A stretch of 64,000 bases of DNA from NCBI GenBank assembly GCA_964019415.1, contig OZ025878.1:1533001-1597000 (forward strand). The letters run 5' to 3'. The notes beneath the pieces are model-generated. The model was not told where the DNA came from and made no database searches. It saw only the letters and a list, made by a program, of their open reading frames with translations. The position numbers and the translations under genes are program-made. This stretch comes from Ianthella basta. Taxonomy: Eukaryota > Porifera > Demospongiae > Verongiida > Ianthellidae. Each line of letters starts with the position of its first letter. Within the stretch, counting starts at the first letter, position 1. Below, piece by piece: positions 21,080-33,608 of the stretch.

Positions 21080-21910
21080 GTGCACCTTGCATTTCTTCAC
21101 TATAACCCACTGGCACACCCACCACTGAAGGCAGGCTTTCTTACAAGTGCTCCACCACCACCACTGACTGCTACATTAACTTATGGAGAGACAAATGGTG
21201 ATAGGGCATTTGTACACAACCCTGCCAAAGGTGAGATAGCGTGCAAGTGCACAACTGCCAGCACTGGCTGCCACATAGAAATACAGCCAAATTTACTATA
21301 CACTTATAATGTCACGTGTCCAAATGGTATAATATTATATACAACCACCACATGCTACCATTCCATGGCACCACTTCCATGACACCACTACCACCACCAT
21401 GCACTACCATCACAGTGCAAGTTGCCACCACCTCCACCATCGCCCAGTGCAAGTTGCAATCTGTGCAAGCAGTATATGCGCCAGTGGTTCTATGAACAAG
21501 GCCACCAGTGCAAGTTGCCGAGAGTAACCACCCCGAGTGCAAGTAGAGTGTTTGCGCTAGTTGATGGAAGGAAGACACCACCTGCGCAAGTTGCTGAAGG
21601 TCAGGGGGACCGGGCACCAGCATCAGCACAAGTTGGAGCAGGATGCAGCAACAGCTTTTCAACTTGCATACCTGTTGCTGCATCCTGCTCCAACTTGTGC
21701 CGTTCAACTAGCGCCAACACTGTACTTACATTCATATAGTGGTCCCCCACTGCATGCCAATATCAATGCTGCATGCATGGTGCTCGGTCCCCCTGACCTT
21801 CAGCAACTTGTGCTGGTGGTGTGTATATCTATACATATCCGTAACATGAAACCATACGGCAAAATGTCAATTAGAAAACAATATACGTAGGGGCTGCCTG
21901 TGGCAGCCCT
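21080..21910. repeat. Foldback element related to the large array
   Basis: Carries several GTGCAAGTTGC motifs spaced by CACCAC-rich sequence, a diverged form of the array motif. It contains an inverted repeat (CTGAAGGTCAGGGGGACCG at 21594 versus its inverse near 21785, and GGATGCAGCAACAG versus CTGTTGCTGCATCC at the centre). It ends in CCGTAACATGAAACCATA..., AAAACAATATACG and a GGGCTGCC/GGCAGCCC hairpin at about 21893-21911. The same tail recurs at 39616-39682. Confidence 0.7.
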
Positions 21911-23879
21911 ATAAAGCATTTTTTCTGTCATCTCTGCATAATTCATGAAAGTTAGGAGGTGTTTCATTCCATAGATATTTAGTGATTTATGAACGAAACA
22001 AGTTTTATGTGATTGGAGACCATTTTTACATCGTCACTACACAAATATTCAAACGAATAAAATTTTCCTTTGAATATTTGGCTACTAAAAAGTATTCTAC
22101 TATTCGGTTATTCATTCGACCCTTAATGGTAACAGTTGTACTTTGTTGTGCTTTGATGGTTGCTCCCATTCCCAAGATATGCATGCTTGTCTGAAATAAT
22201 AAATTACACTTGGTGCATATTGGAATAACAGCTTTTAATTAAACTATTACTTCTAGCTGCAACAACAGTTTGCATGCTATCTAAATTACCATATAATTAA
22301 TTGTACATTTAAATTAATTGGTACACCTATTAATTTAAATTTTAATTAAATCTTAATTATTCCACTAAAGTTTAGTAGTTTATTTCTTCACTTAGTCTAA
22401 TTTATTCCATTAATTTATCATTTTATTATATAATTCAGACTTTGGGTTGACCCTTTATTTATCACATTTACAATGATTAACTATAATTACCATCAGAAAT
22501 GGCAGCCACACATTAGGTTGGCCATTGTGGGAAGCACGTAAATGCCTTATCCTCTTCACCTCAAATCTTTATGTTTGTCAGGTGAACCCAAAAACTGAGC
22601 CCATAGCCATATTGCCTAGGTATTTGTGAATGAGTAATGGCTAAGTATGTATGGATACCAACTATAGGAATGTGCATGTTTGTACTTCAATAAATGATCT
22701 TCATGTTTTCTCATTTCCTGTAGGCAATCAACAATGGTGCTTTGTCTTCACACTATAAAAGTAAGAGGACAATTGCATGTTTTCAGTATTCTTTATACAG
22801 TGACTGTCATACACTTCGCCAGATTATTTTCATCACCCCATTGGCATGATTACTTTGTAGCCTGAAGACTGTTACTATCAAAGGGTGCGATAGTTGGTGG
22901 TGCATAGTGCAATTCTTTAAATGCGAAGCATTATCCCTCTTGCAAAAGCTAGATAATTTACTTGACTAACCGTTTCAGTCTTGATTTCAGCAAGAAACCG
23001 TCTCAACAACTACAACATAACGCTTTCCTGAAAGCACAAGGTTAAGGCCTATTAGCACGTGATAACACGTGATATTCTTGTGACATTTCCGAAAATGGCT
23101 GACAATGTTGTGTTACTTCTTGCCATTCGGTTGTTCCACACGAACAATTCCATCAAAGCTCTACGTTTTGGCTTATCCCCGTCTTCAAGCACGTATGCAG
23201 CAGCCATAAACTATGTTTTAAGGCGATTTCTTCCAGAACTTCCTGTCAAATCATGCGGCTAACACGAGACAATGCTTGCATAGCCATGGCAACACAGGAA
23301 TTCACACTTTTCAGGTGTCATATTTCCTTGTGTAAACAAATCAGACATGTCCCACATGCAATAGGTGTACGTACACCTGTCTATGCTTCAATTATCCCAA
23401 TGTGCATGTATAGACCACTTGCACAATGATGTCATGGGACATCACGATGTTGCACAATGCCAGGAATGTTGACAAAAGCTGTTCCAGGGCAATGTTCACT
23501 GAATGGTTTTCAGCCTCTTTGGCCCGCTGGTGGATTGTGCACGACCTGTGTTGAGGCTTGAAACGTCAAATGTCGATGCAGAGAAGCTGCATGGATTGCA
23601 ACGATCAGTGAACCCAAGCCTCTTTGTAAGTAAATGTTTCCAAGGGTGGCATGAGACAAGGCAAAAGCTACTTTGCGGGTTCCTAACTTGCTGGGAGCAT
23701 GAATGCTAGCTGAAACATGGCAGAAAAGACAGATGACGATAGCTCTGCTCTAATGATGGCTTCGACGGTAGCCAACCTGCCGATTCCTTCCGAAATCTAC
23801 TAGGGCGGATCAATAAACTTTTATGACTGGTTTCCAACACATAAAGGTATATAGCTACGGTACTTCGTACAAAAAAGTA
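21911..23879. other. AT-rich intergenic stretch with transposon relics
   Basis: 22200-22450 is extremely A/T-rich with repeated TTAATT. 22109-22126 (TTCGGTTATTCATTCGACCC) matches the right terminus of the TIR element at 42753-43598, so a relic of that family is present. ORFs at 23059-23262 and 23503-23709 have no recognisable domain. Confidence 0.45.
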
Positions 23880-24020
23880 TCCGTTATACGCCCGTTCTAC
23901 GCCCGTACCCGTACCCGTAGTACTCCCATAGCCATATCGAAATACGCCCGTTCCCTTAGCCGTGCAACGCCCGTACCCGTAGCCGTTCTGTCCACACCCG
24001 TACCCGTACCTGTAGCCGTA
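23880..24020 (+). repeat. Degenerate (CCCGTA)n hexamer minisatellite, locus 1
   Basis: Runs of CCCGTA, CCCGTT and GCCGTA hexamers, led by TACGGTACTTCGTAC and AAAAAAGTATCCGT. The same array plus leader occurs inverted at 45095-45235, so it is part of a dispersed repeat family, not just slippage at one site. Confidence 0.8.
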
Positions 24021-24164
24021 TGTACGTAGCTAGTGAAACGGGTGCTAATCGTTCGGAATGTAACAGGCTCGCCGAGACGCGTGCGTCTGTTGTCGAGGTG
24101 TTAGTCTTTCTTCAAGTGTTCTACAGTGTTCAAGTTGTTCCAGTGCGTACTAGTGTCTCAGACG

Positions 24165-24402
24165 ATGGTTTACTCAGATTATGTCAAGCAGAGAATTCTT
24201 TTTTACTACCGGCCCAAGAAGAACAGCTCGCAGATCGTTCGTTGTTTGGCAGAAGAGGGACATACAGTCAGCAAAGCTGGCGTCTTGAAGTTCCTTCGCC
24301 GCTATCGACAGACAGGCACTATAACCCATGCTCCTGGATCCGGCCAAGCCTCGAAGTTAACCGACAAAATTTGGGAGACCATCAATGACCAGATGAAGAA
24401 CA
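24165..24402 (+). pseudogene. Tc1/mariner-like transposase, N-terminal DNA-binding part
   Basis: MVYSDYVKQRILFYY at 24165, then SQIVRCLAEEGHTVSKAGV and FLRRYRQTGTITHAPGSGQ, the bipartite paired-like helix-turn-helix region of Tc1 transposases, then KLTDKIWETINDQMKN. The frame is broken exactly at QMKN, where a palindromic element starts. The next codons expected in this family (DETT...) are found at 39687 on the same strand, 15.3 kb away. Confidence 0.85.
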
Positions 24403-24456
24403 AGTATTTCGAGTTAAAAAACTCGTGGCGCTGCTGCCCCAACTTGAAATACTTGC
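24402..24456. repeat. Small CAAGTA palindrome (copy 1)
   Basis: CAAGTATTTCGAGTT at 24402 is inverted as AACTTGAAATACTTG ending at 24456, with a GC-rich centre. Relatives lie at 40064-40124 and 50972-51031. Confidence 0.7.
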
Positions 24457-24559
24457 TCCCTTTGGTTGCTGCTCTGTCACTCATGATTGGTAACACATGA
24501 CATTGTGTCATACACCTCAGTGACAGTACACATACACCACTAGTCACCAGACATAGCTA

Positions 24560-24562
24560 CAT

Positions 24563-24604
<42 letters not shown>

Positions 24605-24623
24605 CACACACCCATACACATGT

Positions 24624-24670
<47 letters not shown>

Positions 24671-24712
24671 GGCCACACACACATCACACACCACACACAC
24701 ACACCACACATG
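24560..24712. repeat. (CA)n microsatellite
   Basis: Two long CA runs separated by a short imperfect segment. The reading frames across it (Thr-His or Val-Cys repeats) are not genes. Confidence 0.95.
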
Positions 24713-25360
24713 CACAGAGAAATCTCCAGCAAAGACAGATACATGACTGCTTACAGCACATGCATTTACCGTAAATATTCACAGAAATATAATGTACAAA
24801 GGAACCCACAGTCGCCAGAGTAGCTAGTGGTCTGTGATGGCAAAAGCTACGTACGTTTGCTACAGCGCAGTACGCGTGGGCCAGGCTCTGAAGAGCATTC
24901 AGAAGGGCAACTGTGCGAGTTAAGCTTTTCAATGCTACAAACGGTTGAAGCATGTTAGCGTCTACATATCACGGCATTCACCAGTTTCTACGTTGCTCCT
25001 GTCATGTGTTCCAGGCGGCGGAGTGAAGTCCTCCGAGGCGGGCGCGGCCATTATCGAAGAAGGCGCGGGGCGAAGTCGATGACCTGTTGGGCGCTGTCTC
25101 GAAGCTGTGTCTTTGCCCATCGATCAGAAGTGCTGTAGAGGTCTGTTCCAGGATCAGAGGCGGAAGAAAACGTCCAAAGTTCACTAAGACATCATTTAGA
25201 AGCCTGTTTTCAAAGTCCCTTGGCCTCGCACACGGTCCACTTTCGGCCGAATAAAATGGCCAACAATATAAATTCCCTATACCCAATACTTCGCCCAATA
25301 CATTCAATATAAATGTAAGCATTGACGTACAACTGTAGGTTGGCGTATTATATATATATA
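24713..25360. other. No gene seen
   Basis: Mixed-composition sequence between the microsatellite and the foldback array, ending in a short (TA)n run at 25347-25363. No conserved frame. Confidence 0.4.
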
Positions 25361-27093
25361 TATACCACCACCACACAGTGCAAGTTACAATATCGCAGCC
25401 ACCACCACCTGTGCCAGTAAAGTATCTGTGCTAGTTGGTCATAGAGAAAAAGACCACCAGTGCAAGTTACAGTAGCCACCACCACATGTGCCAGTAGAGT
25501 ATCTGCACTAGTTGGTCATAGAAAAAGACCACCAGTGCAAGTTACAGTGGCACCAGCACCATTCGCACCACCACATGTGCCAGAAAGTAAATGCGCTCAA
25601 TGGCTGAAGAAAAAGACCACCAGCGCAAGTTACAGCTGGTCAGAACCTGCACCGCCACCATTGGAGTGCACGCTGCAGCAAGCAAATGTAAGCTTACCTA
25701 AGGGCATGCCATTGAATTGAGGGTGCGTGGGAAGAAATTCAATGGCATGCCCTTAGGCAAGTTACATTTGCTTGCTGCAGCGTGCACTCCAATGGTGGCG
25801 GTGCAGGTTCTGACCAGCTGTAACTTGCGCTGGTGGTCTTTTTCTTCAGCCATTGAGCGCATTTACTTTCTGGCACATGTGGTGGTGCGAATGGTGCTGG
25901 TGCCACTGTAACTTGCACTGGTGGTCTTTTTCTATGACCAACTAGTGCAGATACTCTACTGGCACATGTGGTGGTGGCTACTGTAACTTGCACTGGTGGT
26001 CTTTTTCTCTATGACCAACTAGCACAGATACTTTACTGGCACAGGTGGTGGTGGCTGCGATATTGTAACTTGCACTGTGTGGTGGTGGTGGTGGTGTTTT
26101 TTCTAGAGCAATGGCACATATACTGAATGCATCCATTGTACTGGCACCATGTGGTGGTGGTGGTGGTCATTTTCATTTAGGAATGCATGTGGTGGCCGTA
26201 ATATTGTAACTTGCACTGTGTGGTGGTGGTAGTAGTAGTATATAGTAGCAGCGCCTGATGTGGTGGTCTGTTTTCTTGCAGCTCTAGCACATAATATTAT
26301 ACTGGTGTGCTCATTGCAACTTCCACTGTGGTGGTGGTGATGGCGGTTGTATTTATCCATGTGGTGGTGAGTAGCTGGATATTGTGGCTGGATAGTTGTG
26401 AGCAAGTGTACATGTTGGTGCTGCTCTGCTCCAGCATAGCGGCAAATGCCTACAAATTGGTGTCAAAATGTGATTGTTCAAAACATCGCCTCCATTTTGT
26501 GACTAATTAAGCAATACTGCTAATGACATGAGGAAATTGGTCATCTAACTTCATCCACTTAGTATCATGACTTAGCAGGGCTGGGTTGGTAAGATATGCA
26601 TTGAACCTCATTTTTCTCGGCCATTTTGCCACTAATTAAGAAATCCTGCTAATGACATGAACAGTTGCATTATCTGGCTAGGTCCATCAAGTGCCATGAC
26701 TGAGCGGGCCGGGCTGGTTGAATACATCATACACATCACATATGTCGGCCATTTTGAGACTAATTAAGAAATCCCGCTAATAACATAGGAAGGTGGACCA
26801 CTTGGATGTGTCCACCAAGTTTCACGTCTCAACGAGCCAAGTTGCATTCATATACAAGATACCACTATGCATCAATATAAATGCACCATACATTAAGTGT
26901 TATGCTATGCACATTTATATTAGGATTTGGCGGGCTGCTTGTAGAAGAACGAAGACCTAATTAAAAATTCTGCCTCATTTAAAAGTCTTAAAATCTCCCA
27001 TACTTCAAAGGCACACCTATCACATGTTCGTGAGGGGTGCCTAACCCCCCGGGAATTATATTATATTATATTATATTATATTATATTATATTA
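25361..27093 (+). repeat. Foldback unit A
   Basis: Left arm from 25361, hairpin centre 25698-25758, right arm to about 26300, tail to 27056, then (TATTA)n. The right half looks nearly identical to units D and J. Confidence 0.85.
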
Positions 27094-29250
27094 AACACCA
27101 CCGCCACCACCACCACACAGTGCAAGTTACAATATCACAGCCACCACCACCTGTGCCGGTAGAGTATCTGCGACAGTTGGTCATAGAAAAAGACCACCAG
27201 TGCAAGTTACACTAGCCACCACCACCTGTGCCAGTAGAGTATCTGCGCTAGTTGGTCATAGAAAAAGACCACCAGTGCAAGTTACAGTAGCCACCACCAC
27301 ATGTGCCAGTAGAGTATCTGCGCTAGTTGGTCATAGACAAAGACCACCAGTGCAAGTTACAGCGGCTCCAGGCCAGCACATGCACGCACCATTCGCACCA
27401 CCACATGTGCCAGAAAGTGAATGCGCTCAATGGCTGAAGAAAAAGACCACCAGCGCAAGTTACAGCCGGGCAGTACCTGCACCGCCGCCATTGGAGTGCA
27501 CGCTGCAGCAAGCAAATGTAAGCTTGCCTAAGGGCATGCCATTGAATTGAGAGTGCATGGGAAGAAATTCAATGGCATGCCCTTAGGCAAGTTACAACCA
27601 CCATCACCACAGTAGAGCCAGTAGAGTATCTGCGCTAGTTGGTCATAGACAAAGACCACCAGTGCAAGTTACAGCGGCTCCAGGCCAGCACATGCACGCA
27701 CCATTCGCACCACCACATGTGCCAGAAAGTGAATGCGCTCAATGGCTGAAGAAAAAGACCACCAGCGCAAGTTACAGCCGGGCAGTACCTGCACCGCCGC
27801 CATTGGAGTGCACGCTGCAGCAAGCAAATGTAAGCTTGCCTAAGGGCATGCCATTGAATTGAGGGTGCGTTGGAAGAAATTCAATGGCATGCCCTTAGGC
27901 AAGTTACAATTGCTTGCTGCAGCGTGCACTCCAATGGCGGCGGTGCAGGTTCTGACCGGCTGTAACTTGCGCTGGTGGTCTTTTTCTTCAGCCATTGAGC
28001 GCATTTACTTTCAGGCACATGTGGTGGTGCGAATAGTGCGTGTGCTGGTCCGGGGCCACTGTAACTTGCACTGGTGGTCTTTTTCTATGACCAACTAGCA
28101 CAGATACTCTACTGGCACATGTGGTGGTAGCCATGCACTGTAACTTGCACTGGTGGTAGTCTTTTTCTATGACCAACTAGCACAGATACTCTACTGACAC
28201 AGGTGGTGGTGGCTGCGATATTGTAACTTGCACTGTGTGGTGGTGGTGGTGGTGTTTTTTCTAGAGCAATGGCGCATATACTGAATGCATGCATTGAAAC
28301 TTGCACAGTGTGGTGGTGGTGGCGGTCATTTTCATCTAGGAATGCATGTGGTGGCCGTAATATTGTAACTTGCACTGTGTGGTGGTGGTGGTAGTATGTG
28401 GTAGCAGCGCCTGATGTGGTGGTCTGTTTTCTTGCAGCTCTAGCACATAATATTATACTTGTGTGCTCATTGCAACTTCCACTGTGGTGGTGGTGATGGT
28501 GGTTGTATTTATCTATGTGGTGGTGTAGTAGCTGGATATTGTGGCTGGATAGTTGTGAGCAAGTGTATATGTTGGTGCTGCTCTGCTCCAGCATAGCGAC
28601 AAATGCCTACAAATTGGTGTCAAAATGTGATTGTTCAAAACATTGCCTCCATTTTGTGACTAATTAAGCAATACTGCTAATGACATGAGGAAATTGGTCA
28701 TCTAACTATATCCACTTAGTATCATGACTTAGCAGGGCTGGGTCGGTAAGATATGCAATGAACCTCATTTTTCTCGGCCATTTTGTGACTAATTCAGAAA
28801 TCCTGCTAATGACATGAACAGTTGGATTATCTGGCTAGGTCCATCAAATGTCATGACTGAGCGGGCCGGGCTGGTTGAATACATCATACACCTCACATAT
28901 GTCGGCCATTTTGAGACTAATTAAAAAATCCCGCTAATAACATAGGAAGGTGGACCACTTGGATGTGTCCACCAAGTTTCACGTCTCAACGAGCCCAGTT
29001 GCATTCATATACAAGATACCACTATGCATCAATATAAATGCACCATACATTAAGTGTTATGCTATGCACATTTATATTAAGATTTAGCGGGCTGCTTGTA
29101 GAAGAACGAAGGCCTAATTAAAAATTCTGCCTCATTTAAAAGTCTTAAAATCTCCCATACTTCAAAAGCACACCTATCACATGTTCGTGAGGGGTGCCTA
29201 ACCCCCCGGGAATTATATTATATTATATTATATTATATTATATTATATTA
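27094..29250 (+). repeat. Foldback unit B with duplicated centre
   Basis: Two hairpin centres, at 27526-27588 and about 27838-27900. The left-arm block 27620-27840 repeats 27310-27530 almost exactly, so the left half was duplicated in place. Tail ends CCCCGGGAATTA near 29214. Confidence 0.85.
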
Positions 29251-31025
29251 CCACCTGTGCCAGTAGAGTATCTGCGAAAGTTGGTCATAGAAAAAGACCA
29301 CCAGTGCAAGTTACAGTAGCCACCACCACATGTGCCAGTAGAGTATCTGCACTAGTTGGTCATAGAAAAAGACCATCAGTGCAAGTTACAGTGGCTCCAG
29401 GCCAGCACATGCACGCACCATTCGCACCACCACATGTGCCAGAAAGTGAATGCGCTCAATGGCTGAAGAAAAAGACCACCAGCGCAAGTTACAGCCGGGC
29501 AGTACCTGCACCGCCGCCATTGGAGTGCACGCTGCAGCAAGCAAATGTAACTTGCCTAAGGGCATGCCATTGAATTGAGAGTGCATGGGAAGAAATTCAA
29601 TGGCATGCCCTTAGGCAAGTTACAATTGCTTGCTGCAGCGTGCACTCCAATGGCGGCGGTGCAGGTACTGCCCGGCTGTAACTTGCGCTGGTGGTCTTTT
29701 TCTTCAGCCATTGAGCGCATTCACTTTCTGGCACATGTGGTGGTGCGAATGGTGCGTGCATGTGCTGGCCTGGAGCCACTGTAACTTGCACTGATGGTCT
29801 TTTTCTATGACCAACTAGTGCAGATACTCTACTGGCACATGTGGTGGTGGCTACTGTAACTTGCACTGGTGGTCTTTTTCTATGACCAACTAGCGCAGAT
29901 ACTCTACTGGCACAGGTGGTGGTGGCTAGTGTAACTTGCACTGGTGGTCTTTTTCTATGACCAACTTTCGCAGATACTCTACTGGCACAGGTGGTGGTGG
30001 CTGTGATATTGTAACTTGCACTGTGTGGTGGTGGTGGCGGTGGTGTTTTTTCTAGAGCAATGGTGCATATACTGAATGTATGCATTGTAATTTGCACTGA
30101 GTGGCGGTGGTGGTGGCAGTCATTTCCATCTAGGAATGCATGTGGTGGCCGTAATATTGTAACTTGCAATGTGTGGTGGTGGTAGTAGTATGTGGTAGCA
30201 GCGCCTGATGTGGTGGTCTGTTTTCTTGCAGCTCTAGCACATAATATGCTACTCATTGCAACTTCCACTGTGGTGGTGGTGATGGTGGTTGTATTTATCT
30301 ATATATGTGGTGGTATAGTAGCTGGATATTGTGGCTGAATAGTTGTGAGCATGTGTATATGTGGGTGCTGCTCTGCTCCAGCATAGCGGCAAATGCCTAC
30401 AAATTGGTGTCAAAATGTGATTGTTCAAAAGGTCGCCTCCATTTTGTGACTAATTAAGCAATCCTGCTAATGACATGAGCAAATGGACCATCTAACTATG
30501 TCCACTTAGTATCACTACTTAGCGGGGCTAGGTTGGTGGGATATGCAATGAACTTCACTTTTCTCGGCCATTTTGCGACTAATTAAGAAATCCTGTTAAT
30601 GACATGAACAGTCGGATTATCTGGCTAGGTTCACAAAGTGTCATGACTGAGCGGGCCTGGCTGGTTGTATAAATCATACACCTCACATATGTCGGCCATT
30701 TTGAGACTAATTAAGAAATCCCGCTAATAACATAGGAAGGTGGACCACTTGGACGTGTCCACCAAGTTTCATGTCTCAACGAGCCGAGTTGCATTAATAT
30801 ACAAGATACCACTATGCATCAATATAAATGCACCATACATTAAGTGTTCTCCTATGTGCATTTATATAAGCATTTTGCGGGCTGCTTGTAGAAGAACGAA
30901 GACCTAATTAAAAATTCCGTCTCATTTAAAAGTGTTAAAATCTCCCATACTTCAAAGCCATACCTAGCACATGTTCATGAGGGCTGCCAAACCACCCGGG
31001 AATTATATTATATTATATTATATTA
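29251..31025 (+). repeat. Foldback unit C
   Basis: Short left arm (29251-29555), centre about 29556-29618, and right arm with four minisatellite blocks. Its tail is more diverged from A, B and D than they are from each other, ending CACCCGGGAATTA near 31005. Confidence 0.85.
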
Positions 31026-31170
31026 TTTACTTTAGATTAGTGGTGTATATTGTAACTTGCACTGTATATATTATATTATATTATATTATATTATATTATA
31101 TTATATTATTTACTTTAGATTAGTGGTGTATATTGTAACTTGCACTGTATATATTATATTATATTATATT
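31026..31170. repeat. Two ~80-bp copies of a TTTAGATTAGTGGTG unit with (TATTA)n
   Basis: TACTTTAGATTAGTGGTG followed by TATTGTAACTTGCACTG and a (TATTA)n run occurs at 31028 and 31107. Its inverse lies at 33568-33606, at the switch point between forward and reverse units. Confidence 0.8.
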
Positions 31171-32763
31171 ACCACCAGTGCAAGTTACAGTGGCACCAGC
31201 ACCATTCGCACCACCAAATGTGCCAGAAAGTAAATGCGCTCAATGGCTGAAGAAAAAGACCACCAGCGCAAGTTACAGCTGGTCAGAACCTGCACCGCCA
31301 CCATTGGAGTGCACGCTGCAGCAAGCAAATGTAAGCTTACCTAAGGGCATGCCATTGAATTGAGGGTGCGTGGGAAGAAATTCAATGGCATGCCCTTAGG
31401 CAAGTTACATTTGCTTGCTGCAGCGTGCACTCCAATGGTGGCGGTGCAGGTTCTGACCAGCTGTAACTTGCGCTGGTGGTCTTTTTCTTCAGCCATTGAG
31501 CGCATTTACTTTCTGGCACATTTGGTGGTGCGAATGGTGCTGGTGCCACTGTAACTTGCACTGGTGGTCTTTTTCTATGACCAACTAGTGCAGATACTCT
31601 ACTGGCACATGTGGTGGTGGCTACTGTAACTTGCACTGGTGGTCTTTTTCTCTATGACCAACTAGCACAGATACTTTACTGGCACAGGTGGTGGTGGCTG
31701 CGATATTGTAACTTGCACTGTGTGGTGGTGGTGGTGGTGTTTTTTCTAGAGCAATGGCACATATACTGAATGCATCCATTGTACTGGCACCATGTGGTGG
31801 TGGTGGTGGTCATTTTCATTTAGGAATGCATGTGGTGGCCGTAATATTGTAACTTGCACTGTGTGGTGGTGGTAGTAGTAGTATATAGTAGCAGCGCCTG
31901 ATGTGGTGGTCTGTTTTCTTGCAGCTCTAGCACATAATATTATACTGGTGTGCTCATTGCAACTTCCACTGTGGTGGTGGTGATGGCGGTTGTATTTATC
32001 TATGTGGTGGTGTAGTAGCTGGATATTGTGGCTGGATAGTTGTGAGCAAGTGTACATGTTGGTGCTGCTCTGCTCCAGCATAGCGGCAAATGCCTACAAA
32101 TTGGTTTCAAAATGTGATTGTTCAAAACATCGCCTCCATTTTGTGACTAATTAAGCAATACTGCTAATGACATGAGGAAATTGGTCATCTAACTTCATCC
32201 ACTTAGTATCATGACTTAGCAGGGCTGGGTTGGTAAGATATGCAATGAACCTCATTTTTCTCGGCCATTTTGCCACTAATTAAGAAATCCTGCTAATGAC
32301 ATGAACAGTTGCATTATCTGGCTAGGTCCATCAAGTGTCATGACTGAGCGGGCCGGGCTGGTTGAATACATCATACACATCACATATGTCGGCCATTTTG
32401 AGACTAATTAAGAAATCCCGCTAATAACATAGGAAGGTGGACCACTTGGATGTGTCCACCAAGTTTCACGTCTCAACGAGCCAAGTTGCATTCATATACA
32501 AGATACCACTATGCATCAATATAAATGCACCATACATTAAGTGTTATGCTATGCACATTTATATTAGGATTTTGCGGGCTGCTTGTAGAAGAACGAAGAC
32601 CTAATTAAAAATTCTGCCTCATTTAAAAGTGTTAAAATCTCCCATACTTCAAAGGCACACCTATCACATGTTCGTGAGGGGTGCCTAACCCCCCGGGAAT
32701 TATATTATATTATATTATATTATATTATATTATATTATATTATATTATATTATATTATATTAT
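31171..32763 (+). repeat. Foldback unit D
   Basis: Truncated left arm, centre at 31341-31401, full right arm, tail to 32697, then a longer (TATTA)n run. Confidence 0.85.
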
Positions 32764-33563
32764 ATTCACCACCACCACCACCACACAGTGCAAGTTACAA
32801 TATTGCAGCCACCACCACCTGTGCCAGTAGAGTATCTGTGCTAGTTGGTCATAGAAAAAAAGCATCACCAGTGCAAGTTACAGTAGCCACCACCACATGT
32901 GCCAGTAGAGTATCTGCGCCAGTTGGTCATAGAAAAAGACCACCAGTGCAAGTTACAGTGGCTCCAGCACCATTCGCACCACCACATGTGCCAGAAAGTA
33001 AATGCGCTCAATGGCTGAAGAAAAAGACCACCAGCGCAAGTTACAGCTGGTCAGAACCTGCACCGCCGCCATTGGAGTGCACGCTGCAGCAAGCAAATGT
33101 AAGCTTGCCTAAGGGCATGCCATTGAATTGAGGGTGCATGGAAAGAAATTCAATGGCATGCCCTTAGGCAAGTTACATTTGCTTGCTGCAGCGTGCACTC
33201 CAATGGCGGCGGTGCAGGTTCTGACCAGCTGTAACTTGCGCTGGTGGTCTTTTTCTTCAGCCATTGAGCGCATTTACTTTCTGGCACATGTGGTGGTGCG
33301 AATGGTGCTGGAGCCACTGTAACTTGCACTGGTGGTCTTTTTCTATGACCAACTGGCGCAGATACTCTACTGGCACATGTGGTGGTGGCTACTGTAACTT
33401 GCACTGGTGATGCTTTTTTTCTATGACCAACTAGCACAGATACTCTACTGGCACAGGTGGTGGTGGCTGCAATATTGTAACTTGCACTGTGTGGTGGTGG
33501 TGGTGGTGTTTTTTCTAGAGCAATGGCGCATATACTGAATGCATGCATTGTACTGGCACCTAA
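32764..33563 (+). repeat. Foldback unit E, truncated at the orientation switch
   Basis: Left arm, centre 33108-33170, and right arm ending near 33563 (TACTGGCACC). It then runs straight into the inverted TTTAGATTAGTGGTG block and the first reverse unit. The tail is absent. Confidence 0.85.
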
Positions 33564-33608
33564 AGTAAATACAGTGCAAGTTACAATATACACCACTAAT
33601 CTAAAGTA

